A DNA stretch of 64,000 nucleotides from Gnetum montanum (lineage: Eukaryota > Streptophyta > Gnetopsida > Gnetales > Gnetaceae): assembly GCA_015680685.1 (NCBI GenBank), contig MNCI01030754.1:480426-544425 (forward strand), given 5' to 3'. Position 1 is the stretch's first letter; every line of letters begins with the position of its first letter. Below the pieces are notes generated by a model. That model saw nothing but the letters and a program-made list of their open reading frames with translations, had not been told where the DNA came from and did not search any database. Positions 42,666 through 56,005 of this stretch are shown here, in pieces. A program made the translations under genes and the position numbers.

Positions 42666-45323
42666 TGTGCAACACCCTACCCTACTACACCTACCGAGGG
42701 TAGGGTGATGTTTAGGATCACTAGTAATATGACAACGAAAGCATGAAAAAATAAAAACTAATGATGTGTTCAAAACACGTTATGTTAAGGGCAGTCAAAC
42801 TGCACAAAAACTTCATGCCAAACTAAAACTAAACATACATTTCAATTTCTAAAATTGAATATCTCTAGCTCACAAGATACAAACACATAAACATCATCAT
42901 CACATATATAAGAGTACACAGAGTTTCATACAATTATAAATAGTTCATATTCCTACACATGGAAATATATAGTAACCAAGCCCTAAAGATTTTCCCCTTC
43001 TCTACTCTCCCTCTCTATGCTCATCTGGGTTCTTTCAACTTCCACTTGTAATTAAATAAAGTTAGTATACAACTAAGTGGGAAGTCTTTACACTTCCCCT
43101 ACTAGATGGTCAACGAGTGTTGCACTAGAGGAGAGGAGTGGGGTAAAAGGCAACCTACATTACTTATTAGTCTTGCGCATGCTAAGAGCAACTCATGAAC
43201 ACATACATATCACACATAACACTAGCATAATCATATATTCGTTACACCACATCCCATGCATTTCCACTATCATGGCCATGCCATCATACCTATGTTATAC
43301 CATTAAAAAATCCATGACCCACACAATCATGATTTAATCATAAGATATATTATCAACGCTATTACTGACAAACCAACACTATCATATACCTAGCCCTTGT
43401 GGTCACTAGCATATCCACACTCAGTGTAGTATGTGAAACGTTGCCATGAGTACTTATAAATAGCCATTGCTTGAAGGCCTTTTATTAGTCTTTTATTTAT
43501 CCAACTTGTGCTTGGGTCCATCAACCTGTGACCTACAAACACTAGTCTTTTGGAGGACTAGCAATAGGGATAGGCACACCTATGTCACATACCAACCATA
43601 GGGATGAACACACCTACACTCTCCCACTCTCAGGATGAGGCCTAAGATAAGAGCCTCGTTGATGCATCATAGTGGAGATAAATCCATAGTAACTTCAAGG
43701 TGCCTCATCACAAACTAGTCCACACCCTCATGCTAGCACCACCTACCAATGACTATCATAAGCATTATCGTGAAGATGTACACATGCATGGTAGCTTAAG
43801 CTAACACATATCATAAGCACAACACATCCAAACAAACATAACATGATCACATATATCTACACCTAACAATCACATTCATTCCATGAAAAAAATACCATAA
43901 TTTGATAAAAAAAATTTAGTTCCACAATCATATTTCTTGAATTACATGTAATTCCATAAAAATGACTACTATAATACCCTCCAAAATAATATATGCCCAA
44001 AGAGAACCAATTCCATGATTAGAAAGTACTTTCAAAGATGATCCCAATGACACTAATTCCACCTCGAACTCTTGGAAGCAAAGTTATGCACATCCAAAGT
44101 TTGATTAAGAAAATAATAATTAATAATATTTAATTATCGCCAATATAGATTAAAAATCCCATAAACTCTCGTGCCATAATAGGTCCCAAAAACATAATAT
44201 TCCAATCATACCAACCTCATCAACATCACATATCATGTTCCACAAGTCCACATCATACCATACATTGCATATATATTACTAAACAATTCATAACCAAAAT
44301 CATATAATTTTGGGAAATATGTAAAATAACATGTCCAAGATCAATCTTTGAACTATCCATCCCACATGCCCACATTGCATGATCATATAGACTAATTTAG
44401 CACAAAAGTATAAGGAAAAGGTAAGGACAGCCCACCAATTAAATTTGTTATGGTAGAAAGTCCAAAACAAGAAAAAAATCCTCAAAACTCCAACAGGACT
44501 CCATTTCACTCCAAACAAGTTCCACACCCACATAGATATGACCACAACAATGCCAAATCTAGGTTCATATTATAGAAAAATCCAACCATGAAGCTCAAAA
44601 TTTAGAAAAAGTGTAAAAAGGATGAAGGCAAAAAAGAAAAATGAAGGAAAAAATAGGCTCTTGTTCATTTCTATTTTCTTAGGAAAAAAAAAAACCCAAA
44701 ACCCAATTTCTATGGGTAAGCAGTGGTGGGACAGTGGAGAAAAAGGAAAAAATATAAACTATACTTTTTACTATATGCTTTTTGTTCGAAAAAAACAACG
44801 ATGCGCTTCTTTTCTCAAGTGACATGAGTTGACGTTTTACTTTTACATTTGAATTCTTTATTATTTTTTTAAGACTATTTTTATAAGCTATATTTTTTTC
44901 CATTGGCAACTAATGTCATGAACTTTAATCATGCATAACAAACACACAAGGACTCCAAATTAAATCCATTTAAACCTACAAGATTCTTATTAAACACTCT
45001 ACACCTTCACATGCCAAAATCATGCCCAATCATCACACAACATAGAACTATAGTTTAAATGCATAAATATCAAAATCATATATAAATCATAAAGACATAC
45101 CAAAGAGGTATTCTTATAGCTCAATCCAACATCCCTTCTAGTAACATTACCTATCTAACACATCACATAGGGCTAGTGTACATAATCACATTAGTTAAAC
45201 ATATAAAGACATCATAATCATAACATAAAGATGAAAGTCTCATAACATCCAAAGTGCAATCATGCTGAACTAACTCATCCCCAATAACCCATCAGGACCA
45301 CACACACAATGTATAAATCATAA
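42666..45323. mobile_element. Probable solo LTR (~2.66 kb) splitting the integrase
   Basis: Starts TGTGCAACACCCTACCC with a hairpin (ACCCTACCCT / AGGGTAGGG), which is the common beginning of long Del/Tekay-type LTRs, and ends near AAATCA. Left and right of it the integrase frame runs SPYELV / then KLPNLLIQTKLPKL, so about 2.66 kb is foreign. No ORF with motifs inside. The target duplication is not clean (TTAGTG against TAAATG), hence the ends are approximate. Confidence 0.6.
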
Positions 45324-45725
45324 ATGTATGACCATACCAAATGTATCTGGATGGGATGTAACATAGTATATGAAAAATTACCTAATCTTCTAATTCAAAC
45401 TAAACTTCCTAAACTTACAACTGCATGTGACCTTAACTTAGACATTGCTCTAGCACAAAAAGAAAGATTGATGATGTTGAACATGCTAAATGAGAATCAA
45501 AGGATAGTTCTCATGATGAATGAGGTGCATAAGGCATACAATAAGCAACAACATGATGTCTGAAAATGTAGAGTTGAATTTCAACCAAAAGACAAGGTTC
45601 TCTATGAGAATCCCATCTATGTACCTCAACAAACAAAGCTTCAAACCTTGTGGGAAGGTCCATACATCATACATTCAACTTTTCCTTTTTAGGATCATGA
45701 TAATTTACCATTCAACAAGTCCACA
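45324..45725 (+). pseudogene. Integrase fragment, right half
   Basis: Plus strand; KLPKLTTACDLNLDIALAQK, ERLMMLNMLNENQ, EVHKAYNKQQHD, then in a shifted frame PKDKVLYENPI and LQTLWEGPYIIHS, the integrase C-terminal module. Its best relative in the window is 57610-58000 (minus). Downstream frames are noncoding. Confidence 0.8.
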
Positions 45726-47640
45726 AAAGCAAATGATGGTCAACATCCAACAAGTAAAATCCATCAAAGACTTCCAAGTAACAAGGATTAACCATGACAC
45801 ATTAACGCATGGACAAGCACACTCTATTTTTAGGATCTTCTCCATCCAACTTAATTGTGGGGAAGACCACCATTTAACATACCATCATAATTGGGATAAA
45901 AATTTTGAATTTTTTATTTTATGTCATTGTCAAGGTTTTCAACTATTTTTTTTTTATGTTTTCCATTTTCTTGAAATTTTTGATTTTATTCTATATTTTT
46001 CTTTATTTTATTTCATTTCTTTTATCCCTAATGTCATATGTCTCTTTGGGGCTTTCAAGCTATTACTTTTTGTTGCAATTATTACCAAGTATAGTGATTA
46101 GAATTGTCATTTCTATAATGAGACCAAGTTTGTTTTTAGGACCACATTCTATACTAGTAAAGTTATCAAGTTACACATTAGTACAAGGAAAAAAGCTTGC
46201 AACATCCACTCATTTCATTTCTCACGGTGTCAGATTTGCATCATGGAAACACTATGGTTCTTTCACATCAAAAATAAAAATAATTGGTGATCTCATTACT
46301 CAATAAAAGGAAGAATGATCAAGTGGAAATGAATAAGGGTGTGGCCTCAAGGAAATTTTTTGAGCTTCATCTTAACTTCTTCCATGATTCTTGTGACACC
46401 ATGAGGAATGTATTATCCTCTTCTTGTGATAGCAAAAAGAAAGTATCTTCTCTATAAAGTGTGATTCCCTTCCAAAAAAATAGGAATAAAAACACATCTC
46501 TTTGAAGATCTCTTGGGAAATAAGCATTGGTTATGGGGCTAGAAAGACATGTTACCCATACCTAAAGGCATCCCTCTAACTAAGGCCTAAATTTCTTCCA
46601 TACAATGTCTAACTACTTCCTTGTTCCTTTCTTCTTGAGTGATGGTTATCTCCTATGGTTGTTATGCTCTCATGATTGTAAGTCAAGAAAGCATAGCAAT
46701 GCAAGGCCATTGCTACTAGTATAGATTTGGTTTGAAACCTAGATGGAAGAGTACATGGTTCACTTTAATCGCTTGAATCATAAGGAATTTTCATAAAAAT
46801 GACATGAACTCTCACATTCCCATTCCTTTATAACCATTTCTAGACTTCACTTTTGATCTCACTACTACATACCATGGTTTTTTCTAATGAGTTTTAATTT
46901 TGTGAAGTGCATGACCCTGACGATGATAGTTATGTGGATATGGTATTTAACTTTGATCAACATTAAATTTCCAAGGTGTCCATGGACTCCTTATGATATA
47001 GCTATGCAAGGGTATTTTAGACATGGACCTACTTTGGGGAGGATCCACTTGTATAGTTTTTGAACATCTTGTTTACACTTCATTACCATATGACTGAGTT
47101 TATTTGACTACAATCTTTGTATTGTGCACCATCCAACTTTGCACCATTTTTAATTGATTTTTTATCTTGGAAATATGGATGTTCAAACCTCAACCAGAGC
47201 TTCTTTAACTCTAAATCTTATACAAAACCTCATGATTTATTATTGACATTATTTACACTTCTTTCTAGATTTCATTTAGATCTTATTTTGCTTCACAATT
47301 TTCCAAAAATCCAATAGTTTTCAAATGTGAAAGTTTTACTAATAACTACATCAACACATTCCTGTCCATACAATTAGATATGTTGAAACATCCTTGTTGA
47401 TGGAACACCAAAATACTATAAATATATGCAACACTTAGCTTATATTTCACATTTTGCTTCAAATGCTAAGGAAGTTTTTGCTATTTTTAGAGCCTAGAAA
47501 CTTCCTGAAGTTAAACCTTCTTATCGATATACCTGATTTCATCCTTTTTCTAATCTATAAGCTTCCAGAGATACACTCTAAATCGTGGGGGCATTAACAT
47601 GAATGTTTTATGAATAAATTTTGCTAACACTTGAAGGATA
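45726..47640 (+). repeat. 3' tail of an Athila-like element (copy 0)
   Basis: Noncoding tail homologous to 51960-53400: shared blocks include AAGTGGAAATG, GGAATGTATTATC, ATTGGTTATG-GGCTAGAAA-ACATG and CCACTTG-ATA. T-rich hydrophobic ORFs at 45905-46306 are noncoding. No LTR follows directly; 47641-47856 is unassigned. Confidence 0.65.
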
Positions 47641-47856
47641 AGGTATTTAAATAATATTAAATAAAAAGAATACCAATAAATTAACTATCTTTGGACTTTA
47701 TATTAAAGAATCTAGACATCTACAACCAATCAAGAGCCTAAACATCTAATATTTCATGATTATTACTAACTAAAAAGAAATTGAAATGTATATGCACTTA
47801 AGAGATAAAATTAAAACAAATGATTTAGGATTATTCATGTGATTTAATATGGAATC

Positions 47857-48775
47857 TGATGAAGCATCAGTTGGCTATGTCAATGGAATCATGTTGACAT
47901 AACTACCTTGATGCAGCTGCATCAACATAGCCATGTTAACACGATATCATCGATGCGATCTCATCAACATAAGCTTTGCTATGTCAACAAGTACCTGTTG
48001 ATGCAACATTTATTTTCCCCTATAAATACACATGCTCCTATCATGTATTGGAAATCTTTTGTCAATAGAGTAGCTGAACTCTTGTAGTATTATTCTGTAG
48101 TCTTAGAGAATAGTCAGTGAGTGCCCACAATGTGGATTTGAGTTAGTTTTACGACGTCTTATTTGAGTGGCAATGTATTTGGACACATTCCATGAATGAA
48201 AATAAGATCGAGATTTATTCTTATTCATTGCAGCACTTTAACTTAGATTAAATTTACTTTCCATACAATTTACTTTTCATGTACTTAGTTAATATCTACA
48301 TTTCATGCAAGTTAATCAATTGGAAAAATGAGCACAACTAGTTTTGAGTGTAAACACATATTTGCTTGGTAATCCCAACAACGTTATTGCTTAGTTCACC
48401 TAGTAGCGTAGCACTTGGTAATCCCGGTAGTGGATATGTGGGTTCAAAACATGCATGGTAAGCTAGGAATGGATATTCATTGCCCATTGGGTAGTTTAGA
48501 CTTTACTTTCCATTGTTAATTAGATTAAATAATTAATTTCTCTATTATCGTTAGGAGTAGCATAAAGCCTAAACAACATTAACCATCATATGTCTCACCT
48601 TGGACTAAACCATACATGACAAAGCTACTACTAGTCCAAGTGGAAAGACAAAAAACTGTGATCAATACTTAACAATCTAGATGCTAAACTAGTCCCATCC
48701 ATGGAATTCGGTTGAATCGTGCGTGAATGCTCATAATTCATATGGTTAGACATAGGGGGTACACACCGCTCATCA
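47857..48775 (+). repeat. LTR A (family start TGATGAAGC)
   Basis: 919 bp from TGATGAAGCATCAG to CTCATCA. TATAAATA at 48021-48028 in the context CCCTATAAATACACATGCTCC, conserved in LTR B (54229-54236). Homologous to B, C, D and E in this window. Confidence 0.88.
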
Positions 48776-48793
48776 TTGGTGTTGTTTCCAAGG
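48776..48793 (+). promoter_or_regulatory. Primer binding site, tRNA-Asp type (copy 1)
   Basis: TTGGTGTTGTTTCCAAGG follows LTR A. Its shape matches the plant Athila/Tat primer site TTGGCGCCGTTGCCGGGG after CG and C to T decay; copy 2 has TTGGCATCATTGTTGAAG. Confidence 0.7.
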
Positions 48794-48907
48794 ATGGTGC
48801 TAGTTATCTAGATTTGTTGTATCATAAACTATCATTATTAAGGTGTTAATAATTTATCTTTTAGAAAATATTAATATTCTAAGTCACACACATTATTAAA
48901 TGAAAAT

Positions 48908-51900
48908 ATGTCTTCTTCACATAGGATCCATAAATCATGGCATGATGAAAAAACTCATAGGAAAAATGGTAGGTTCTATATTGAAGAGAATTGGAGTGAA
49001 CAACCTCAAGTAGTGGTTTCATATGTCCATTTCAACCTATACTACATGTCAGGACCATGTTAGCTAGTATAGATAATCCTAGAAGAGATGGAAAAGGTCT
49101 TAGAAAAAGGAGGGCCTTAAGGCCTAGGACCTCCTCTAAATTTAGAAAAGATAAATCAAGGGACCATGGGGGAAGATATAGAAGCCATGGCAATTCTCCC
49201 AGTTCCTCATCTTTCTCTTCCTCTTCAACATCTAGTTCTGACAAAGATGAACATAGGTATAAAGATAGAGCTTCACTATTGGGTCAAGATAAAGATAGAA
49301 ATCAAACCTAAGGATAAGATGAAAGACATCAAAGTGAGCATAAAAAAGATTAGTGTAATCAGACAAATGGAAATAGAGATTATCACCATGACATGTCTAA
49401 TGTATATGAACCCTTCTTGGCTACTACGGACATGACATAGATTAGGAGGTAGTTCAAATACCCCAAAGGCATCAAAGGGACAATTGCATCAAATAGCTTG
49501 ATGTGGACAACATTCATAAATTTAGAGGACGTTATAATTATGATCCACAACATCACTTACAAGCCTTCCATGATGTTTTCACCTTGCAAAATATTAAACG
49601 TAAGCAGAAAAAGCTTAAGCTCTTCCCTAAGACACTAATAGACGAACCTGGAAATTGGTATAGATCGTTGGAACCAAATTCCATCCCTCGATGGTCCACA
49701 ATGTTGAAGCTCTTAAACGAAAAATGCCAAACCTATGTGAGAGTGTACAATCTAAGAAAACAAATCAAAGGATAGAAACAAGACCAACATGAACCCTTGA
49801 ATGTGGCTTCTGATAGACACTATTCTCTACTACATAGATTTCTAGACCATGATTTCTCTCAAAAAGATTAACTTTTCCACATCATATATGGGCTTCATAA
49901 TCAAACAAGAGAGACCCTTGGGATTTATGCCCAAGGTTGGTTGTACAAACTAAAAGCCCATCAGATATAAAGGCTAATCAAACAAGTGGCAAAAGAAGAA
50001 GGAGAGTTGTGTAAATAAGAGAATGTAGAGGAATATAACTATGACCCAACTCTTCAAAAGGAAATGGTCCATATCTTTGATGCTAAAAAGAGGTAGCTCT
50101 CAACAAGTGATTTCACAACAAACCTTGCCAATATAAAAGTCTATCGATGAGCTTTAAGTAAGGCTAGATAAGATGTAAAAGTTTATGAATGAAAAAGTTA
50201 CAACCTACGTAAAAATCATAGAAATTAATGCAAAACGAATCGAGTGATCAAAATAAGAAGAGGAAAAAGAATCAAAAAACAAGTAGGAACACTTATCAGC
50301 AAAAAGGGAAAATGGTTGTAGTAGAAGAGCTATAGATTCAACCACAGAAGATGATGATGGATGTGACATCTATCTATATGACCATCCAAAGGGCTATTTC
50401 CAAATCACGTTACATCTACATGAGTCTTGGGCTTTTTCTTTGAATCCCAAGTTCGTACAAAAGCGAATGCCTAGAAAATTACTTTTTTCACAAGGTAATT
50501 GTAACATCCCATCCTTGAATGTCATGGAAAATGTCAAATCTATGATATATTAAACATTATGCGTAAGAAGAAAATATACCAAATGTAAAATATATGTGAT
50601 ATCTTGACATTATGTATAAAGGAAATAATAGGAAAATGTAGAAAGAGAGAAAAGAATGCTTTATTGATATGTAATAGTGTATTTGGATCATGCTCTAAGA
50701 GTGTTCCTTGGGGTTTTCTTCCTTCGACATCTATCCCTTAGAGGTAATTTAGCACTACCACCACGGTTAGGCCTATAACCTAGCTAGAAGGAATGGCCAG
50801 TCCACTTCTTGTCCAACTTCACTTGACTTCCTATGACTTGCTTGTACCGCCTCCACCAATCCATGCTAGCATGACCTCTAACCCTAGGAATAAATGCCTT
50901 AGGGAAAATCCACAAAGGTTACCTTAAGAGACAAGTCTGTTATTACAACATGCCCTTTCGAGTCTCAATTACAACTACCCTTTCAGGTTTTGTTAAGATA
51001 ATAATAGCACTTGTTATGAAGAGACACCATCTTCATTACGTAGCAACATCATTTGGGAATGTGGATGTGACAGTAATAATAGATAGTTTTACAACCAACT
51101 GTACTATCCTAGTGGGACTTCTTATCAACCTCAAAACTACTATCAAACACAATGGAAAACCCCATAGTCGTGGGGAAGGCCATCATCAAACTAGTGCTAC
51201 CCTTAACGCCAACCAAACCTATATGAATATTACATTCAACAATCTATTTCCCCAACTAGTTCTACTTCCTCTACCTCAAATTACTACTACCACTCTCCCA
51301 AATATCATCAACCTACAACATCTTCTAAAGGATCATCACCTCACACCTCTCATCCTCCATCATATCCTCAATATTCTCATACTTCCCTCCACCACATGCC
51401 ACCACCAACAACATAGGAAGGTTTATCATCATAACATTAATGAAAGAATGCCACTTGTCCTATGAACATACATGGAAATGATAATGCTAGTAGATCTCAA
51501 CCACAACCTTAGAAACATCCTTTCTTTGGAACAATTTCCCCACATGGGTGTAAAACTCATAGACCTACTAGCATATCAAAACTAGCACAAGGACAATCTA
51601 GTGAAACACCCTTCCTTGCCAGAACAATGTCTCCTAATCATACACAAAAGCCAACAACAATTGTCACTCCAACACAAGACATAAAAGATAAACCTGTCAC
51701 TATGGAGAGATAGAAAAATCCATGCATCACTAATAATAAAGGATGCAGTTGTGGGCTAGAAGTTCAAAATATTAACACAACGCCTATACCTACCTAGCAT
51801 AAAGTTAAGGAACAAGTGTGTGAGTGAAAATACGTCTACACAGTAGCCACTAACTAGAGGACACCCAATGACTTGAAAATGAAAGTACAAAACTATTTAA

Positions 51901-51940
51901 AAGACGCATGAAATTAGCCAATTCACTTATTAGCTCTTTT
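48908..51940 (+). pseudogene. Gag of the Athila-like element (copy 1)
   Basis: Starts MSSSHRIHKSW at 48908. An Arg/Ser/Asp-rich segment (frame 49057-49311) includes a long Ser run. The core domain (frame 49503-49775) has HLQAFHDVFTLQNIKRKQKK, LKLFPKTLIDEPGNWYRSLE and LNEKCQTYVRVYNLRKQIKG, followed by LLHRFLDHDFSQKD and GLHNQTRETLGIYAQG. After 50340 come an acidic patch and GCDIYLYDHPKGYFQI. The Tyr/Gln/Pro-rich C-terminus continues at 50974-51460 beyond the solo LTR. Stops and frameshifts throughout. It would form the particle; no enzyme follows. Confidence 0.82.
50500..50973 (-). mobile_element. Solo LTR of the outer-element family
   Basis: Reverse complement resembles 10435-10942: GGGTTAGAGGTCATGCTAGC, GCCTAACCGTGGTGGTAGTG, ACCTCTAAG and the end AAGGATGGGATGTTACA. 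About 474 bp against 508 bp for the complete LTRs. No internal region follows on either side, so it is a solo LTR. The right end is approximate and a clear target duplication was not found. Confidence 0.8.
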
Positions 51941-51959
51941 CCTACCTTTACGCTTAGTC

Positions 51960-54120
51960 ATGGGGGAGATGCCCCATCCTAAATTAAGAACTAATAAGTG
52001 TTTTTCACCTTTTTTTTGTTTTACAATTTTTTATCATTTTTCCATTTCTTTCAACATTTTCCATTTCTTAATATTTTTCTTTTCTTTTCTTTATAATTTT
52101 ATATTTTCTTAAGTCATTTTCTTTATGTTTATAAATGTATTTTATGTTTTCGTTAATAATATTGCCAAGTCATGATGTAAAAGTCAATGCTAGGTGTTGG
52201 GTTTTTGTGTTATGCTATCAAGATGATTGGGTAAGTAATTGTGTAGAGCAGTGAGACCACCTTATCCATCCCTCTAGTTCTTTGAATAAAAGGTCTTTGT
52301 CATGAAAATAATTTAGTTCTTCTCTTATGAAACTAAAATCAATCAATGATCCTTATACCTTGAAAAAAGAGAAAACAACCAAGTGGAAATGGGAAAGGAT
52401 GTGACCTTAAGGGGACTTGTTGGGTTCTCTTCTTGACTTCCTTCATGTGGTTTATGACTCTTTGTGGAATGTATTATCACTCCTCCATCGACCAATAAAT
52501 AGGAAGTTATGTCTTTACATGGTGTGGTTCCCATTTCATAAAAATTTAAAAACAAAAAAACAACAACAACAAAAAGAAGAAAGAAAGAGAAAAAAACAAT
52601 AATGTGAATTCAAAGCACACCCCTTAGACACAATAATGGGCTACAAATATTGGTTATGAGGCTAGAAATACATGCCACCCATGCCTGAAGACGCATCTCT
52701 AACTAAGGCCCTTCCTTCCTTCTTCTCTTTTCTTCTCTTTTTGGAGTGATGATTATTCTTTGTGGTGATCGTGGACTCATGATGGTTGGTAGGAAAGAAC
52801 AAACCATGCAAGGTCACTATTAATCTTATGGACTTGGTCTGAATCTTGGAAAAATAGGTATGGTGCTCATTTGAATCACATTTGACACAAGAACCTATTA
52901 CAGACATGGTAACGTACCTTATGTCCCAATCTTTACAATTCCTTCTCATCTTGTTCATCCACCTTACCATTGCATATGATTATGAGCCTTTTAGTTTTAT
53001 GTCGTATAGTGCAAAAACCCAACCAAGGTAGTTGTGTCTTGTTTGGAACAAAAGTACGGTCTACATTTAACATCTAAGGTGTCCACAAACATCTATAGAA
53101 GTGGTTATGCAAGGGAATTATGTCAGGAGACTGCTTTGGGAAGGACCCACTTGCATAACTCTTGGTGACCATGTCTTTGAACTAACCTTCACATCTTTAA
53201 GAACATCAATGATAGTTTCTCTAAATTTATGCATAAGTTTGGAAATAATTCTCATCCCTTTCAATTAATTTTTTCTTCTTTTCTATCTTAATATCCTTCA
53301 ACTTCCACAAAATTTCTTGGCCATCTTCTGCATTAGACCCTTGGTTTTAATTATTCAAAAACTTGTGTGCTTCTGAAGTTATGCTCATTAGTCATGGGGG
53401 TTAGGAATGTCTACTTTGATATTTTTTGAAATTTTTTGTAACATCATGGTAACTAATAGTAATTGATCAAAATAATGTAAACAGCTTGATGATTTTAGTT
53501 ACCTCATAGCCTTGGGCATAGTACACTACCATCACCTTATCCTTAAATACAAACTAAGGGATCCGAAAAGGGTTAAGTATTAAGGAAAATTTACCAAAAT
53601 GAATGTTGATCCTTTGGTGATTGCAAGTGATGCTAAATGAAACATCTAAGGAAGAAGGTCTTTTGCCAAGCAAGAAAACGATGCCAAGAGAGTGATAAGA
53701 GAGGATATGTCCATGGAAAAATCATAGCACATACAAGATAATAGCTCAAATAGCACATGAGTGCTACATCCATGGGATGAAAGAACAAATTTTAGTCCAT
53801 CCTTCAAGAATGTTCTACATAACTAGAGAAGCATCAGCATAACAATCAAGGTTTGAAGTCTACAACCATTAGAGATAACAAGAATATTAATCTTTAGTGG
53901 ATTTTTAAAGACCTCTGCAAATTTTGTAAAATTTAATATCTATCCGATCTTTTGTCATTTTGCAATACATCTACTCAAATAAAATTTTGTAATGCAGCAA
54001 TCAAAGTCAGACAATAGTTAGTGTTAGTCAATAATCCCATGCATTTCCAATTTTTTTGTAAAGAAAGCTCAGTCCTATCATATTAAATTAAGAACAAGTT
54101 TTTACTCAATTGTGGAGGTA
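51960..54120 (+). repeat. 3' tail of copy 1
   Basis: Noncoding. T-rich around 52010-52100, A-rich around 52555-52600 (CAACAACAACAAAAAGAAG). 52873-54120 is repeated in inverted orientation at 58649-59905. It ends in the purine tract TTGTGGAGGTA (54110-54120) next to LTR B. Confidence 0.7.
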
Positions 54121-54982
54121 TGATGAAGCATTAATTGGTTACATTGATGGGATCATGTCAACGTGATCTCTTCGACGTAAGATTTGCTACATCTAGGGGT
54201 ACCTGTCGATGCAGTGTCTATTTTCGCCTATAAATATGCATGCTCCTGCCATGTATTGGACATCTTTTATAAATAGAGTAGCTAAACTCTTGCAATTTTA
54301 TTTTGTAATCTTAGAGGGAAGTTAGTGAGTACCCACAATGTGGATTTGAGTCAATCGTATGACATCTTATTCAAGTGGCAATGTACCTGGACACATTCCA
54401 TGAATAGCAATAAGATCGAAATTGATTCATACTCATTGCATGACTTTGACTTAGATTAGATTTACTTTCCATGTAATTTACTTTTCATGTACTTAGTTAA
54501 TATCTGCATTTCATGCAAGTTAATCAATTGGTTGAATCAGTGCGACCAGTTTTGAGCATAAACACATATTCACTTGGTAATCCTAGTAATGTTCTTGCTT
54601 GGTTTGCCTAGTAGCATAGCACTTGGTAATCCCAGTAGTGGATACCTAGATTCAAGATGTTATAACAAGTTGAAAATAAACACTCATCACTCGTAGGCTA
54701 GTTTATACTTTACTTTCCATTGTTAATTAGATCAAATAATTAATTTCTCTATTATTGTTAAGAGTAGCATAAAGGTGAAATAACATTAATCATCATATAC
54801 CTCACCTTGGACTAAACCATATGTGATAAAGCTACCACTAGTCCAAGTGGGAAGATAGCGAACTATGATTAATACTTAATGATCTACATGCCAAACTAGT
54901 CCCATCCACAGAATTCAACTAGATCATGCATGAAAGCTCCTAATTCATATGGTTGGGCATAGGGGGTACCCACCGCTCATCA
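54121..54982 (+). repeat. LTR B
   Basis: 862 bp, TGATGAAGCATTAA to CTCATCA, homologous to LTR A throughout. TATAAATA at 54229-54236. Flanked on the left by the tail of copy 1 and on the right by a primer site and gag (copy 2). Confidence 0.88.
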
Positions 54983-55000
54983 TTGGCATCATTGTTGAAG
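54983..55000 (+). promoter_or_regulatory. Primer binding site, tRNA-Asp type (copy 2)
   Basis: TTGGCATCATTGTTGAAG directly after LTR B; closer to TTGGCGCCGTTGCCGGGG than the copy 1 site, differing mainly by C to T and G to A changes. Confidence 0.75.
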
Positions 55001-55114
55001 ATGGTGCTAGTCATTTAGATTTTTTGTATTATAAATGATCGCTATTAAGGTGTTAACAATCTATCTTTTAGAAAATATTAATATTGCAAGTCACACACAT
55101 TATCAAATAAAAAC

Positions 55115-56005
55115 ATGTCTTCTTCAGATAGGACCCATAAAACATGCTATGATGAAAACACTCATAGGAAAAATGGTAGGTTCTATACTAAAGAAAATTG
55201 AAATGAACAACATCAAGCAATGGTTTCGTATGCTCATTTCAACCCGTACTACACGTAAGGACTATGTTTAGCTAGTACAGATAATCCTAGAGGAGATGAA
55301 GAAATTCCTAGAACAATGAGGGCCTCAAGGCCTAGGACCTCCTCTAAACCTAGAAAAGATAAATCAAGGGACATGGGGGGAGATATAGAATCCATGGAAA
55401 TTCTCCTAGTTACTCATCCTCCTCTTCTTCTTTAATGTCTAGTTCTAACAAAGATGAATGTAGGTATAGAGATAGAGCTTTACTATGGGATCAAGATAAA
55501 GATAGAAATCAAACCCAAGGACAAGATGAAAGACATCAAAGTGAGTATGAACAAGATCAGCACAATTAGATAAATGGAAATAGAGATTATCACCATGACA
55601 TTTCTTATGATAATGAATACTTATTGACTACTAAGGACATGACATAGATTAGGGAGGTAGTTCAAATATCCCAAAGGCATCAAAGGGATAGCTGCATCAA
55701 ACAGTTTGATATGGACAACATTCCTACATTTAGAGTAGGCTATAATTATGATCCACAACATCATTTACAAAACTTCCATGATGCCTACGCCTTGCAAAAT
55801 ATTGAACGTAAGTGGTAAAAGCTTAAGCTCTTCCCTAGGACACTAATAGATGAAGCTGGAAGTTGGTATAGATTGTTGGAACCAGATTCCATCCACTAGT
55901 GGTCCATAATGCTAGAGCTCTTCAATGAAAAATATCAAACCTATGCAAGAGTGTCCAACTTGAGAAAACAAATCCAAAGATGGAAGTAAGAACAACATGA
56001 ATTCT
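55115..56005 (+). pseudogene. Gag of the Athila-like element (copy 2), truncated
   Basis: Starts MSSSDRTHKTC at 55115, parallel to 48908. The core is recognisable at 55730-55990 (FHDAYALQNIERKW, LKLFPRTLIDEAGSWY, LRKQIQRWK). It ends abruptly near 56005 where minus-strand LTR C begins, so the C-terminal half and all of pol are lost. Confidence 0.8.

Larger units (their letters stand above)
47857..54982 (+). mobile_element. Athila-like LTR element with gag but no pol (copy 1)
   Basis: LTR A (47857-48775), tRNA-Asp-type primer site, gag, long 3' tail, purine tract and LTR B (54121-54982). Protease, RT, RNase H and integrase are absent between gag and tail, so it is a non-autonomous derivative. 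LTR B is directly followed by a second primer site and gag (copy 2), so the LTR is shared by two internal regions, as produced by recombination between elements. A minus-strand solo LTR of the outer-element family sits in its gag. Confidence 0.8.

Noticed and set aside
45905-46306. Hydrophobic membrane protein ORF (133 codons)
   Set aside because: It lies in the T-rich noncoding tail of the element; the homologous tail at 51960-52400 has no matching open frame.
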